Shown: positions 28,962-37,334, counted from the stretch's first letter. The stretch: 64,000 nt of DNA from Oceanobacillus alkalisoli (GCF_021556485.1 NZ_JAKGBW010000001.1:248001-312000); one strand, 5' to 3'. Program-made: numbers and translations. Notes: generated by a model not told the origin, from the letters alone.

Positions 28962-29804
28962 TTATCTTCCTTCCAATACAGCTAATAATTCGTGTTCCAT
29001 TTCTATTACCTCTGGACGTTTTCCTGTCCAAATTTCAAACGCATATTGTGCCTGATAGAGCAGCATCGTATGACCTAAAAGTATCCTTGCTCCAAGTCGC
29101 TCTGCATCTTGCAGAATTTGGGTTTTAATCGGTTGATAAACGATATCACTCATAATGGCGCCTGATTTCAACTGTTTTAATTGGACAATCGGCTTTAAAT
29201 CCACACTTTTCATCCCCATTGATGTCGTTTGGATTATTAAATCGTATTCTTTCAATACCTTGCTAGCTTCTTCGATTGTAAAAATATTTGTCTTACTTTT
29301 ATCTTTACCCAACTTTGCAATATCTTCCGCTTTTTCCTTCGTCCGATTTGCAATATCAATCTGAGTAACCCCAAATTTCGTCAGGGCATAATAGATACCC
29401 CGGGAAGCTCCACCTGCACCGAGAATCATGACTTTCCTATCCAATTGTTCAAAAAAGGTAGGATAAGCACTCTCAAGGGACCGCACATAACCTATCCCGT
29501 CTGTATTATAACCGATCCACCTTTCATCCACACGTACGACCGTGTTCACTGCCTGCATTTCTTTTGCAATATCATCCAACTCATCCAGAAAAGGAATGAT
29601 TTTCTCTTTATATGGTACTGTTACATTAAAACCGTCTAATTCTTTTTCTTTTAATTCCATTACCTTCTGTTCAAAATCATCTTCTGGAGTAATTTCGAAT
29701 AGACGGTATTCCCCCTGTAACTGCGCTTTCTGTAATAATCGTTCATGTATCCAAGGTGATAAGGAATGCTGAATTGGATACCCGATTAGCCCTAACTTGT
29801 ACAA
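28962..29804 (-). CDS. aroE: Shikimate dehydrogenase
   Basis: 280 aa. Substrate-binding pocket FNVTVPYKEKIIPFLDE (catalytic Lys near 68) and NTDGIGYVRSLE (Asp near 105). NADP-binding loop VMILGAGGASRGIYYAL at about 125, then IDIANRT. It reduces 3-dehydroshikimate in aromatic amino-acid synthesis. The likely start is TTG at 29804 after AAGGATC. It lies between yqeH and yhbY as in B. subtilis. Confidence 0.95.
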   Translation of the reverse strand: MYKLGLIGYPIQHSLSPWIHERLLQKAQLQGEYRLFEITPEDDFEQKVMELKEKELDGFNVTVPYKEKIIPFLDELDDIAKEMQAVNTVVRVDERWIGYNTDGIGYVRSLESAYPTFFEQLDRKVMILGAGGASRGIYYALTKFGVTQIDIANRTKEKAEDIAKLGKDKSKTNIFTIEEASKVLKEYDLIIQTTSMGMKSVDLKPIVQLKQLKSGAIMSDIVYQPIKTQILQDAERLGARILLGHTMLLYQAQYAFEIWTGKRPEVIEMEHELLAVLEGR

Positions 29805-29816
29805 TGATCCTTCCCC

Positions 29817-30917
29817 CTATATTAATGAATTTCTAACACCTGCGGAAACTCCCTTCGGACTATGAACAACAACTGTAGTCTCTTCCCCGTTCACTGTTAC
29901 CCAACCAAGTCCAGGAAATACAATATCCTTTTTACCCCCTGAAATTTTAAAAGAATGCTCCGTAAACGAAGGTAAGAGTTCGATACTCTCCTCTGTTGGT
30001 GGCGATAATAAACCGCCGAGATGTGATTCATATAATTCATCGGCTTTTTCTAACTTTGTCCGGTGAATCTCCAGCTCATTTGCGAAATAACAAATAAAAG
30101 CTTGCCTCTCTCCTTTTACAAAATCAAGTCTTGCCAAACCGCCAAAGAACAACGTTTGTCCAGCGTTTAACTGAAAACCCCGCGACTTAATTTCTTTTCT
30201 CGGTGTAACAACCTTTAAATCTTCTGGTGCAAGATAATGCGCTATCTGTTGTTTATTCACAATACCAGGTGTATCAATCAACGAAGCTGTATCGTCTAAC
30301 GGAATTTGAATAAATCCTAACGTCGTTCCCGGAAAATAAGATGTCGTTATTACATCTTTATGACCTGTTGACTGTTTAATGAGCGTATTGATGAATGTTG
30401 ATTTCCCGACATTCGTCGTCCCGACCACATAGACATCTTCACCATTCCGTTCGTATTCAATTGCTTCCTTCAATTCGTCAATTCCTGTCCCTTTAACAGA
30501 AGAAATTAAAAATACATCCCGAACTTTAATTCCGGCATCCTTTGCTTCCTTCTTCAACCATTGGATAAGTTTATTCGGATTTGTTGATTTAGGCAGTAAA
30601 TCCAATTTATTGCCTACTAGTATAATTGGATTGTTACCGGTAATCCTTGGCAAGCTCTCAATGAGGCTGCCATGCACATCAAATATATCAATCATGTGAA
30701 CGATTAGTCCTTCCGACTCTCGAATAGAGCTGACCATTTTTAAAAAGTCGTCATCTGTCATCGGTACATCTTGCGTCTCATTATAATGCTTCAACCGGAA
30801 GCAGCGCTGGCATAATACTACATCTTTTTCTAGAGCAGCCGCGGGAGCATAACCGATTTTTTCTTTATCCTCTGTTTGAATTTGCGCCCCGCAACCTTCA
30901 CAATAAATTTTTTTCAC
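29817..30917 (-). CDS. yqeH: Circularly permuted GTPase YqeH (30S assembly)
   Basis: 366 aa. An N-terminal zinc finger (CEGCGAQIQ, then LCQRCFRLKHYN) precedes a GTPase domain with the motifs in permuted order: NKLDLLP (G4) and SSVKGTG (G5) come before GTTNVGKSTFIN (G1) and DTPGIVN (G3). A C-terminal RNA-binding domain follows. YqeH is needed for small-subunit biogenesis. ATG at 30917 is adjacent to the yqeG stop codon. Confidence 0.96.
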   Translation of the reverse strand: MKKIYCEGCGAQIQTEDKEKIGYAPAAALEKDVVLCQRCFRLKHYNETQDVPMTDDDFLKMVSSIRESEGLIVHMIDIFDVHGSLIESLPRITGNNPIILVGNKLDLLPKSTNPNKLIQWLKKEAKDAGIKVRDVFLISSVKGTGIDELKEAIEYERNGEDVYVVGTTNVGKSTFINTLIKQSTGHKDVITTSYFPGTTLGFIQIPLDDTASLIDTPGIVNKQQIAHYLAPEDLKVVTPRKEIKSRGFQLNAGQTLFFGGLARLDFVKGERQAFICYFANELEIHRTKLEKADELYESHLGGLLSPPTEESIELLPSFTEHSFKISGGKKDIVFPGLGWVTVNGEETTVVVHSPKGVSAGVRNSLI

Positions 30918-31436
30918 TTATTCGTCCTCCCAGCTGATTTTTCCTTTAGAACGGAAATAGTTTAATATCATTCTTTCAATTCTCCGATTAAATTGTGTGA
31001 TTTTCGCATCAGACTGGACAATCGGAACGACTAACATCGTATAAAAACCAGCTGAATTCCCGCCGAGTACATCTGTTAATAGCTGGTCACCAATCACAAC
31101 GATTTCTTCTTTTTTAAGATTCATTTCCCTTGCGACCCTGTTAAAAGCTTTCCGTAACGGTTTCCTTGCACTGTAAACATATGGAGTACCGAGCGGATCA
31201 GAAAATGCTTTGACCCGGTCGAGATTATTATTAGATAAAATTGTAACTTTAATATCATGTTCTTTCATTTGTTCAAACCATTTCACGACCTCAGGAGTTG
31301 CATCTCTTACATCCCATGCAACCAATGTGTTATCAAGGTCCGTAATGATTCCTTTGATTCCTCGAGTTTTTAACTTTTCCGGTTGGATATCAAAGATACT
31401 TTTTACATGTTCATTCGGTAAAAACCTATTAAGCAC
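30918..31436 (-). CDS. yqeG: HAD-family phosphatase YqeG
   Basis: 172 aa from a GTG at 31436 with GAGGTG upstream. Motif I is ITDLDNTLVAWD (nucleophile Asp), motif II ILSNNN, motif III with K in RKPLRKAF, motif IV VVIGDQLLTDVLGGN. It is similar to GEP4-like phosphatases (phosphatidylglycerophosphate phosphatase in yeast), but the bacterial substrate is unproven. First gene of the yqeG-yqeM operon; an R2 repeat occupies its leader or promoter region. Confidence 0.9.
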   Translation of the reverse strand: MLNRFLPNEHVKSIFDIQPEKLKTRGIKGIITDLDNTLVAWDVRDATPEVVKWFEQMKEHDIKVTILSNNNLDRVKAFSDPLGTPYVYSARKPLRKAFNRVAREMNLKKEEIVVIGDQLLTDVLGGNSAGFYTMLVVPIVQSDAKITQFNRRIERMILNYFRSKGKISWEDE

Positions 31437-31468
31437 CGCTTACACCTCATTATTCATCTTTCCATAGT

Positions 31469-31627
31469 TTTATCCCGGTGGAACCATCCGTAAAACTCTC
31501 ACCTCAAAACTTTAGGGTCTTCGAGAAAGTTTAGGTGGGAGATAACGGACGCTATCACCCTGATTCGTTCAACTAACAATCAGTGGGGAATGAAGAAAAA
31601 CACCTACTGATTGAAGTTTCACTTTAT
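31469..31627 (+). repeat. R2 repeat, full copy upstream of yqeG
   Basis: 159 bp from TTTATCCCGGTGGAACC to TTGAAGTTTCACTTTAT. Hairpin 1 is CTCACCT with AGGTGGGAG, hairpin 2 AATCAGTGGG with CCTACTGATT. It begins 33 bp upstream of the yqeG start, on the transcript's 5' side. The following 31628-31804 has no gene or recognisable site. Confidence 0.82.
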
Positions 31628-31804
31628 CTTACCCTATAATAGCGTAATTAGGGTGAAAGATAAACTAACTACTGGTGTAAACTTCTATTTCATTCCAATT
31701 ACTCCCCCTACGCTCGACTAATTGCTCGAATCTGTGATACGATTTTTATAATTACCTAAACCTTCATACCGGAAACTTAAAGCAAACTAACCGAACAAAT
31801 AATT

Positions 31805-31938
31805 GCTTTCATAACAGCGTAAGTGATTTGCGCATTCCCTAGACTGGAGCTCTAATCGCCGTTCAGTTGCCCGGTGTCTGGACTGCGGGCCCCCAGGAGA
31901 AAGTTTCGGGATTTGGCACACTTACGCTGGATGAAAGC
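31805..31938 (+). repeat. R1 element, copy C, internally deleted
   Basis: 134 bp that keeps both ends (GCTTTCATAACAGCGTAAGT and CACTTACGCTGGATGAAAGC) but joins the left arm of the first palindrome (CCGTTCAGTTGCCCGGTG) directly to the right arm of the second (TCTGGACTGCGG). The bases GGTG shared by both arms mark the junction. Confidence 0.82.
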
Positions 31939-32126
31939 AATTCGTAGCTTGTGATAGTGTTGTGGCTTGTTGGTTCAGGCTGTGTGGGTTGCGTGATAAA
32001 CAAAACTTATCCATTATCAAGCTAAAGGAACTCTGTTTTTCAAGGCGGAGCTTTTGGATCAGATAAAATATCTAACACCGCAATATTAATTTTTGAAAAT
32101 CAGTAATTAGTCAGTATGCCAGATAA
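31939..32126. other. Intergenic stretch upstream of orphan terminator
   Basis: No coding frame with a ribosome site. It contains a fold-back AAGCT...AGCTT at about 32020-32057 and ends at a strong terminator, so a small untranslated RNA on the plus strand is possible. I recognise no RNA family. Confidence 0.3.
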
Positions 32127-32160
32127 ACCCGGCTCAAAGTTGCGCCGGGTCTGTTTTTTT
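32127..32160 (+). terminator. Orphan terminator, plus strand
   Basis: ACCCGGC, 8-9 base loop, GCCGGGT, then CTG and seven T. No annotated plus-strand gene ends here. Confidence 0.75.
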
Positions 32161-32271
32161 ATGAGAAAAATAGAATTATATTCATTTCCACAGCATTTTA
32201 TACCTGTATTTTACCGATTTATTTAAAAAATCGTTCGACATAAACTGACAATTTAAAAATTGGGGATAACC

Positions 32272-32365
32272 TTATTCACTAAAAAAATCCCTTTACCACA
32301 ACATCTTTATCAATAAATAACGAATTATGCACAAGTTATCTACATTTCCCTGTAGATAACTTGTG
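32272..32365 (+). promoter_or_regulatory. DnaA-box cluster upstream of sda
   Basis: A perfect DnaA box TTATGCACA (32325-32333) is followed by TTATCTACA (32336-32344) and its inverted partner TGTAGATAA (32351-32359). The last two form a perfect 15-bp-arm palindrome (32330-32365, six-base spacer). A weaker box TTATTCACT lies at 32272. In B. subtilis, DnaA binding at sda couples its transcription to replication status, so this is the likely regulatory site. Confidence 0.75.
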
Positions 32366-32367
32366 TC

Positions 32368-32396
32368 TTGTCCTCGTTTTTGAAACATGGTAAATT
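32368..32396 (+). promoter_or_regulatory. Likely sigma-A promoter of sda
   Basis: TTGTCC, 17 bp, TAAATT, directly after the DnaA-box palindrome and about 45 bp before the sda ATG. The match is moderate at both hexamers. Confidence 0.5.
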
Positions 32397-32440
32397 ATTA
32401 GTTGAACATTCTCATGACGATAATTTTGGGGGATTGTAAT

Positions 32441-32581
32441 ATGGAAAATTTATCCGATGAATTGCTTGTAGAATCATATATAAAAGCACGTAAGTTGAAT
32501 CTTAGTCAAGATTTTCTGTCACTGATCAAGAAAGAAATTGATAAGAGAAGTCTTACCAACAAGATTAAACAACAACGTTAA
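32441..32581 (+). CDS. sda: Sporulation checkpoint inhibitor Sda
   Basis: 46 aa: [20 protein letters not shown], then [20 protein letters not shown]. It is a near-copy of the B. subtilis Sda helical hairpin (LSDELL.ESY, F..LI..EI..RSL). Sda binds histidine kinase KinA and blocks the phosphorelay when DNA replication is stalled or active, preventing sporulation. The start ATG follows a GGGGG-containing site. DnaA boxes upstream support replication-linked control. It was missed by the ORF length cut-off. Next gene is sigK. Confidence 0.93.
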   Translation: MENLSDELLVESYIKARKLNLSQDFLSLIKKEIDKRSLTNKIKQQR

Positions 32582-32642
32582 TAGAAAAAAAACCATCTAA
32601 TCCACCCCTGTTTTGTCGATTTTTTCCTAAATCATGAAAACT

Positions 32643-32682
32643 TTAATGGACATACACTATTTACCCCTGCAAGACATACATT
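32643..32682 (+). promoter_or_regulatory. Two tandem sigma-E/sigma-K-type -10 elements before sigK
   Basis: CATACACT (32651-32658) and CATACATT (32675-32682) both match the mother-cell consensus CATACAHT. A -35-like TCATGAA lies 12 bp before the first. The -35 for the second is poor. Confidence 0.55.
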
Positions 32683-32740
32683 TTAACTATAGGCTACCGC
32701 CTAATTGGAAGTGAAGACATTATTGTGGGGGTGTATGTCC

Positions 32741-33457
32741 TTGTCTGGAATTTTATCTGTTCTTGCCGTGATTATGAAAGAAGCAATGTTTTTCGTTTCT
32801 TATATAAAGAACCATGCCTTTCCGCAACCGCTTTCCTCTAAAGAGGAAAAGGAATATATTAAAGCAATGCTTGAAGGAGATGGTGAAGCGAGAAACAAAT
32901 TGATTGAACACAATCTGCGTTTAGTTGCCCATATTGTTAAAAAGTTCGATAATACCGGCGAAGACACGGAAGATTTAATTTCGATTGGAACAATAGGTCT
33001 CATTAAAGGTGTAGAAAGTTTTTCAGTGGATAAAGGTACAAAATTAGCAACGTATGCTGCACGGTGTATTGAAAATGAAATCCTTATGCATCTTCGCGCT
33101 TTGAAAAAAGTAAAAAAAGACGTCTCTCTTCACGATCCCATTGGCCAGGATAAAGAAGGCAATGAAATCAGCCTCATTGATATTTTAGAAGCTGAAAATG
33201 AAAATATTATCGAATATATCCAATTGAACATGGAAATCGATAAGATGCAGAACTTTTTCCAAGTTCTCGATGAACGAGAGAGAGAGGTAATCATCTATCG
33301 TTACGGATTACATGATAAAAATGAAATGACCCAGCGGGAAATCGCAAAAAAATTAAACATATCAAGAAGCTACGTTTCCCGCATTGAGAAACGTGCTTTG
33401 ATGAAAGTTTTTCATGAATATTACCGACAAGAAAGAAGTAAACAAAGAGAGGAATAA
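32741..33457 (+). CDS. sigK: RNA polymerase sigma factor SigK, uninterrupted
   Basis: 238 aa from the TTG at 32741, nine bases after GGGGGTG; an ATG at 32735 is the alternative but only 3 bp from that site. A short pro-sequence ([20 protein letters not shown]) precedes [17 protein letters not shown]. Core region 2 ([40 protein letters not shown]) and region 4 helix-turn-helix ([20 protein letters not shown]) follow. SigK runs late mother-cell genes after membrane-bound cleavage of the pro-sequence. The gene is continuous, with no skin-type element dividing it. Confidence 0.96.
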   Translation: MSGILSVLAVIMKEAMFFVSYIKNHAFPQPLSSKEEKEYIKAMLEGDGEARNKLIEHNLRLVAHIVKKFDNTGEDTEDLISIGTIGLIKGVESFSVDKGTKLATYAARCIENEILMHLRALKKVKKDVSLHDPIGQDKEGNEISLIDILEAENENIIEYIQLNMEIDKMQNFFQVLDEREREVIIYRYGLHDKNEMTQREIAKKLNISRSYVSRIEKRALMKVFHEYYRQERSKQREE

Positions 33458-33463
33458 AATAAT

Positions 33464-33513
33464 AAAGACAGAGAGATTCCCGCTTCACTGAGAATTCCTC
33501 TGTCTTTTTATTT
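33464..33513. terminator. Bidirectional terminator between sigK and mtnN
   Basis: AAAGACAGAG pairs with CTCTGTCTTT with inner partial pairing, followed by a T-run on the plus strand and A/T-rich sequence on the minus side. Confidence 0.85.
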
Positions 33514-33520
33514 ATTATCT

Positions 33521-34207
33521 TTATATCGTCTTGACAACCCTCATAATTAGCTCAGAAGCGTTCTTTGCTGCTGTTTTAAGAAAGGCATCAAAGGAAACGG
33601 ACGAATCCTTTCCAGCGATGTCGGAGAGCGCCCGAATAACGACAAATGGAACTTCATATTGCGCACATACTTGGGCAATGGCAGCTGCCTCCATTTCTGA
33701 CGCAATCATTTCTGGAAAATTGGAGCGGGCTGTATTTACTTTACCTTCATCTTCCATAAATGAATCGCCTGTCGCAATTAGGCCGATTTCAAAATTTATT
33801 CCTAATCCTTTTACAGTATCTGCTGTTAGATGTACAAGACGTTCATCCGCTTGGAATGTAGCGGGCAGTCCCGGTACTTGTCCATAAGAATAGTCAAACG
33901 CTGTCACATCCACATCATGGTGCACGACTTCATTAGAAATCACAAGGTCTCCTACTTGGAGATTATCTGAAAAGCCCCCGGCAGAACCGGTATTAATAAT
34001 AAAATCTGGATGGAAACGTTCCATCATAATTGTTGTTCCCATTGCTGCATTAACTTTTCCAATTCCAGATTTCAATAACACAATTTCTTTTCCCAATAAT
34101 TCCCCTTGGATGAAACGGCAGCCAGCAACTGTGATCTCTATCCGATCATCCATGTTTCCCAGTAAATAAGCTATTTCTTCATCCATTGCTCCAATGATTC
34201 CAATCAT
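33521..34207 (-). CDS. mtnN: 5'-methylthioadenosine/S-adenosylhomocysteine nucleosidase
   Basis: 228 aa with the complete PNP-fold pattern: MIGIIGAMDEEIAYLLGNM, SGIGKVNAA, NTGSAGGFSDNLQVGDLVIS, catalytic region SEMEAAAIAQVC and RALSDIAG. It hydrolyses methylthioadenosine and adenosylhomocysteine, recycling products of methyl transfer and polyamine synthesis. It is 45 bp downstream of yrrS. Confidence 0.96.
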   Translation of the reverse strand: MIGIIGAMDEEIAYLLGNMDDRIEITVAGCRFIQGELLGKEIVLLKSGIGKVNAAMGTTIMMERFHPDFIINTGSAGGFSDNLQVGDLVISNEVVHHDVDVTAFDYSYGQVPGLPATFQADERLVHLTADTVKGLGINFEIGLIATGDSFMEDEGKVNTARSNFPEMIASEMEAAAIAQVCAQYEVPFVVIRALSDIAGKDSSVSFDAFLKTAAKNASELIMRVVKTI

Positions 34208-34252
34208 ATTGTTACCTCCAGCTTTTTGTTCAAGTTTCTTTTATTTCCATCC

Positions 34253-34927
34253 TTACTGCTTTAATGTTTCTAGTTTCGTTGGTTGCCAGCCTTCCCCATC
34301 AACCCAAGACATGAATACACGATAATTTTCCGTTTGAGCACGATTGGAAACAGTAGCAACCACTTTCTGATGCCCGCCATTCCCAATCCAAATTTCAATT
34401 AATTCATCTTCTGGTATACCTGTTACCATGGATGCTGCTCGTTTAATCTCAATTCGATCTTGGGATCCATCCTCATATTTAGTCGTATGCGGACCAGTTT
34501 GCTCTGTACCAATTGGTGACCAGTTACCCATAATCGCTTCCTCGACATCGTCATCTGATGGTTCTGTTTCGACTGTCTCAATTTCGTCATTTTCATTATT
34601 TTCTTCCGCTTCTTCACTAGCTGGCTCATCTTCTTCACGGTTGTTATCTTCCGAGTCGGCACCACTTTCATCATTTTCTTCTTGTTCATCAACTGTTTCA
34701 TTATCTGTACTATTTTCGTTATCATCTTCTTCCGTTTCCAGGAAGAAAGAATCTGCTTCACTTGTAGATGTGTCACGATCATCAGCTGCCTCATCGTTAC
34801 CGCCAAATATCCAGAAGCCGATTAAAAACACCGCCAAGACGGCCGCTAGAGCAAGAAAATAATTAATGAATTTTGTATTTCTTCTGCGTTTTTCAAACTT
34901 GTTCATTCGAGAATTATTGTTTGTCAT
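34253..34927 (-). CDS. yrrS: YrrS-like membrane protein with DUF1510 domain
   Basis: 224 aa from the ATG at 34927 (AGGAGGT 9 bp upstream); the longer frame reads into an R2 repeat. A basic N-terminus (MNKFEKRRRNTKFI), a membrane segment at about 22-42 (YFLALAAVLAVFLIGFWIFG), a very acidic, Asn-rich low-complexity linker at about 50-125, and a C-terminal DUF1510-like domain (MGNWSPIGTEQTGPHTTKY, then FMSWVDGEGWQPTKLE). In B. subtilis the gene lies near greA and a class A penicillin-binding protein gene; that PBP gene is absent here. Cell-wall role is inferred. Confidence 0.85.
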   Translation of the reverse strand: MTNNNSRMNKFEKRRRNTKFINYFLALAAVLAVFLIGFWIFGGNDEAADDRDTSTSEADSFFLETEEDDNENSTDNETVDEQEENDESGADSEDNNREEDEPASEEAEENNENDEIETVETEPSDDDVEEAIMGNWSPIGTEQTGPHTTKYEDGSQDRIEIKRAASMVTGIPEDELIEIWIGNGGHQKVVATVSNRAQTENYRVFMSWVDGEGWQPTKLETLKQ

Positions 34928-34951
34928 CTTGATTTTACCTCCTCGTTCCCA

Positions 34952-35164
34952 TTTATCTCGGTGCAATCGTCCGTAAAACTCCCTTTCCACAACTTCAAAA
35001 CGTACCAAAGAGTTTAGGAGTAAGATAACGGAAGATGACACCTAAGGCTCATTCAACTAACAATCAGCTCGGATAAAGGCTGACTAAGAAGCATTCGTCT
35101 TCGCAATATCAGCAGTCGTACAGCTTGTCTGTCGGACACCTCACTAATTGAAGTTTCACTTTAT
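34952..35164 (+). repeat. R2 repeat, enlarged copy in yrrS leader
   Basis: 213 bp. Ends TTTATCTCGGTGCAA and TTGAAGTTTCACTTTAT are conserved, but the second hairpin loop carries about 55 extra bases (around 35080-35140). It starts about 8 bp from the yrrS ribosome site, so the yrrS message would begin within or beyond it. Confidence 0.75.
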
Positions 35165-35237
35165 AGTATCATACCATAAGATTTATTGAGAGAAAATAAG
35201 TTGGATATCCCAGTTATATTGTTTCGTTTTAAAATGT

Positions 35238-35272
35238 AAAAAGCAGCAGAGTCTTCCCCCGCTGCTTTTTTA
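35238..35272 (-). terminator. greA terminator
   Basis: AAAAAGCAGC with GCTGCTTTTT, 13-base loop; T-run on the minus strand. It lies beyond the R3 repeat that follows greA, and it works in both directions. Confidence 0.85.
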
Positions 35273-35285
35273 ATATTATATTAAG

Positions 35286-35396
35286 TTAATGAATTTCATA
35301 ATACGTATTTAATGCTTCACCATCACCATATGTAGTTGGTTCGTTCCCAACTACATATGGTGGAAAAGCCGACTTTGGTAATGATGAAATTCATTC
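35286..35396. repeat. R3 palindromic repeat, copy 3 (3' side of greA)
   Basis: 111 bp, highly similar to 1522-1639: TTAATGAATTTCATAATA at left, GATGAAATTCATT at right, core ATATGTAGTTGGTTCG folding onto CCCAACTACATAT. It ends 10 bp from the greA stop codon, like copy 1 at yqfC. Confidence 0.8.
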
Positions 35397-35406
35397 AAGT
35401 ATTCCG

Positions 35407-35883
35407 TTATTCGACTTTTGTAATTCGAACTTGGAAATCTCCACCTGGGGTTGTTACAGTAACCTCTGTACCAACTTCCTGACCGAGCAAACTTTTTGCA
35501 ATTGGAGAGTCATTGGAAATTTTTCCTTCAAATGGATCAGCTTCTGCACTGCCAACAATTGTATATGTTTCCTCATCCCCATCCGGCAGTTCTTGGAATG
35601 TAACAGACTTTCCTAAAGAGACAATATTTGAGTTTGTATCATTATTTTCAATGATGACCGCATTGCGGATCATTTTTTCAACTTGTGTAATTCGTTGTTC
35701 GACAAAAGCTTGTTCTTCTTTTGCAGCATCATACTCCGAGTTCTCGGACAAGTCGCCAAAATCACGAGCTACCTTAATTCTTTCAACGACTTCTTGTCTT
35801 CTATCCGTTTTTAAAAAATGTAATTCTTTCTCTAACTTTTCTTTCCCCTCAGCAGTCATATAATAACTTTTCTCTATAGACAT
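35407..35883 (-). CDS. greA: Transcription elongation factor GreA
   Basis: 158 aa from the ATG at 35883 (AAGGAGTG 6 bp upstream). An N-terminal coiled coil carries the acidic tip ([20 protein letters not shown]), followed by the FKBP-like C-terminal domain ([12 protein letters not shown]-type, [19 protein letters not shown]). It stimulates cleavage of backtracked RNA by RNA polymerase. The stop codon is followed by R3 and a terminator. Confidence 0.97.
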   Translation of the reverse strand: MSIEKSYYMTAEGKEKLEKELHFLKTDRRQEVVERIKVARDFGDLSENSEYDAAKEEQAFVEQRITQVEKMIRNAVIIENNDTNSNIVSLGKSVTFQELPDGDEETYTIVGSAEADPFEGKISNDSPIAKSLLGQEVGTEVTVTTPGGDFQVRITKVE

Positions 35884-36043
35884 GTAAAACACTCCTTTTT
35901 ATTTTTCCACTATCATCAAGTATAAATCCTTCACTTGCATTTAAATGTATGCGCTTTGATCGCATTTATGAGATGGATGAGAATATGCTATTCACCATCA
36001 TCGCAGACTTCTTCTAATTTATCAATATATTTTTACATTGAAA

Positions 36044-36673
36044 TTAATTTTTGTGTGACAAAATTGTTTCGATTTTAGATGCCATGATATCAATTGCTAC
36101 ACGATTTTGTCCACCTTCTGGAATAATAATATCCGCATAGCGCTTCGTCGGTTCGATGAATTGCTGATGGGATGGCCGTACATTGTTCAAGTATTGATCG
36201 ATAACCGAATCAAGACTCCGGCCTCTTTCTTTGATATCCCGCATTAGCCGACGAATTATCCTTAAATCAGCGTCCGTATCGACAAAGACTTTAATGTCCA
36301 TCAAATTACGAAGTTCAGCTTCTTCCAGAATAAGAATCCCTTCCACGATAATAACGTCTTTCGGTTCCACATGTATCACTTGATCAGATCGAGTGTGCAA
36401 TTTATAATCATAAACTGGCTTCTCGATTGTTTTCTTTTCCGTCAAATCTTTGACATGCTGAATCAGTAAATCATTATCGAATGCTAAAGGGTGATCGTAA
36501 TTTGTGTTCAATCTCTCTTCGAATGATAAGTGTGCTTGATTTTTATAGTAATAATCTTGTTCAAGTACAAGAATCGATTTATCGGTGAAGCGATCATAGA
36601 TTGCTCTTGTTACAGATGTTTTTCCGCTGCCGCTTCCTCCTGCAACACCGATGACCATTGGTTTATCCAACAT
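36044..36673 (-). CDS. udk: Uridine kinase
   Basis: 209 aa. P-loop [17 protein letters not shown] at residues 8-24, [28 protein letters not shown] and lid [18 protein letters not shown]. It phosphorylates uridine and cytidine with ATP or GTP for pyrimidine salvage. Close downstream of trmR (16 bp). Confidence 0.96.
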   Translation of the reverse strand: MLDKPMVIGVAGGSGSGKTSVTRAIYDRFTDKSILVLEQDYYYKNQAHLSFEERLNTNYDHPLAFDNDLLIQHVKDLTEKKTIEKPVYDYKLHTRSDQVIHVEPKDVIIVEGILILEEAELRNLMDIKVFVDTDADLRIIRRLMRDIKERGRSLDSVIDQYLNNVRPSHQQFIEPTKRYADIIIPEGGQNRVAIDIMASKIETILSHKN

Positions 36674-36689
36674 TCCTTTAAGCCGCCTT

Positions 36690-37334
36690 TCAATCTTTTT
36701 TATAACTCATCATCACACCGTCTCCAATTGGCAAGATCGATGTGATATAGTCTGGATGCGTACTTAGGAATTGATTATAGTCACGGATTTTCTTTACCAT
36801 ATTCCGGTACCTTTTCGGTGCTGCTTCCTCGTCTTTTACATAGCCTCGAAATAAAACATTATCCGTAACGAGCCAGCCGCCTTTGTGAAGAAGAGGATGA
36901 GCAAGATCAAAGAAATTACGGTACTTGCCTTTTGCTGCATCGATGAAAATGAAATCAAATAATTCCTTATTCGATTGCAGCTCTTCTAATACCTCAAGTG
37001 CTTCACCTAATCGGACATCCACCTGTTCTGCTTTCTTGCATTCTTTAATAAATTGAATGGCTTCCTTGTAACGCTGTTCATCTTTTTCAATCGTTATTAT
37101 TTCAGCGTCCGGACTTGCTTCAAGCATTCGGAGAGCCGAATAGCCGATTGCTGTTCCTACTTCCAGAATTCTTTTCGGCTGATGAACGATAATTTGCTTA
37201 CAAACATAATCAATTGCCGTACTCTCCATAATTGGCACATTGTGCAAATGTGCATATCGTTCGAGCTTTTCAACCTGCTCTGTTACAGGGGTGGTCAGCT
37301 CTTTTAAATAGGACTGAATATCCTCATTCATCAT
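36690..37334 (-). CDS. trmR: tRNA 5-hydroxyuridine methyltransferase TrmR
   Basis: 214 aa starting at the first of two adjacent ATGs (37334/37331), 4-6 bp after AGAGGTAG; the longer frame adds 23 unsupported residues. COMT-like Rossmann fold: [54 protein letters not shown] and [15 protein letters not shown]. The B. subtilis homologue YrrM methylates 5-hydroxyuridine at tRNA position 34 to methoxyuridine. It lies between mltG and udk. An R5 element is upstream. Confidence 0.93.
   Translation of the reverse strand: MMNEDIQSYLKELTTPVTEQVEKLERYAHLHNVPIMESTAIDYVCKQIIVHQPKRILEVGTAIGYSALRMLEASPDAEIITIEKDEQRYKEAIQFIKECKKAEQVDVRLGEALEVLEELQSNKELFDFIFIDAAKGKYRNFFDLAHPLLHKGGWLVTDNVLFRGYVKDEEAAPKRYRNMVKKIRDYNQFLSTHPDYITSILPIGDGVMMSYKKD

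Noticed and set aside
32582-33457. A skin-type element interrupting sigK
   Set aside because: The sigK frame is continuous from the pro-sequence to the C-terminus, and no recombinase gene lies nearby.
34428-34862. Plus-strand 144-aa Ser-rich open frame
   Set aside because: It is the reverse-strand reading of the acidic low-complexity linker of yrrS, where GAA/GAT codons read as serine codons.
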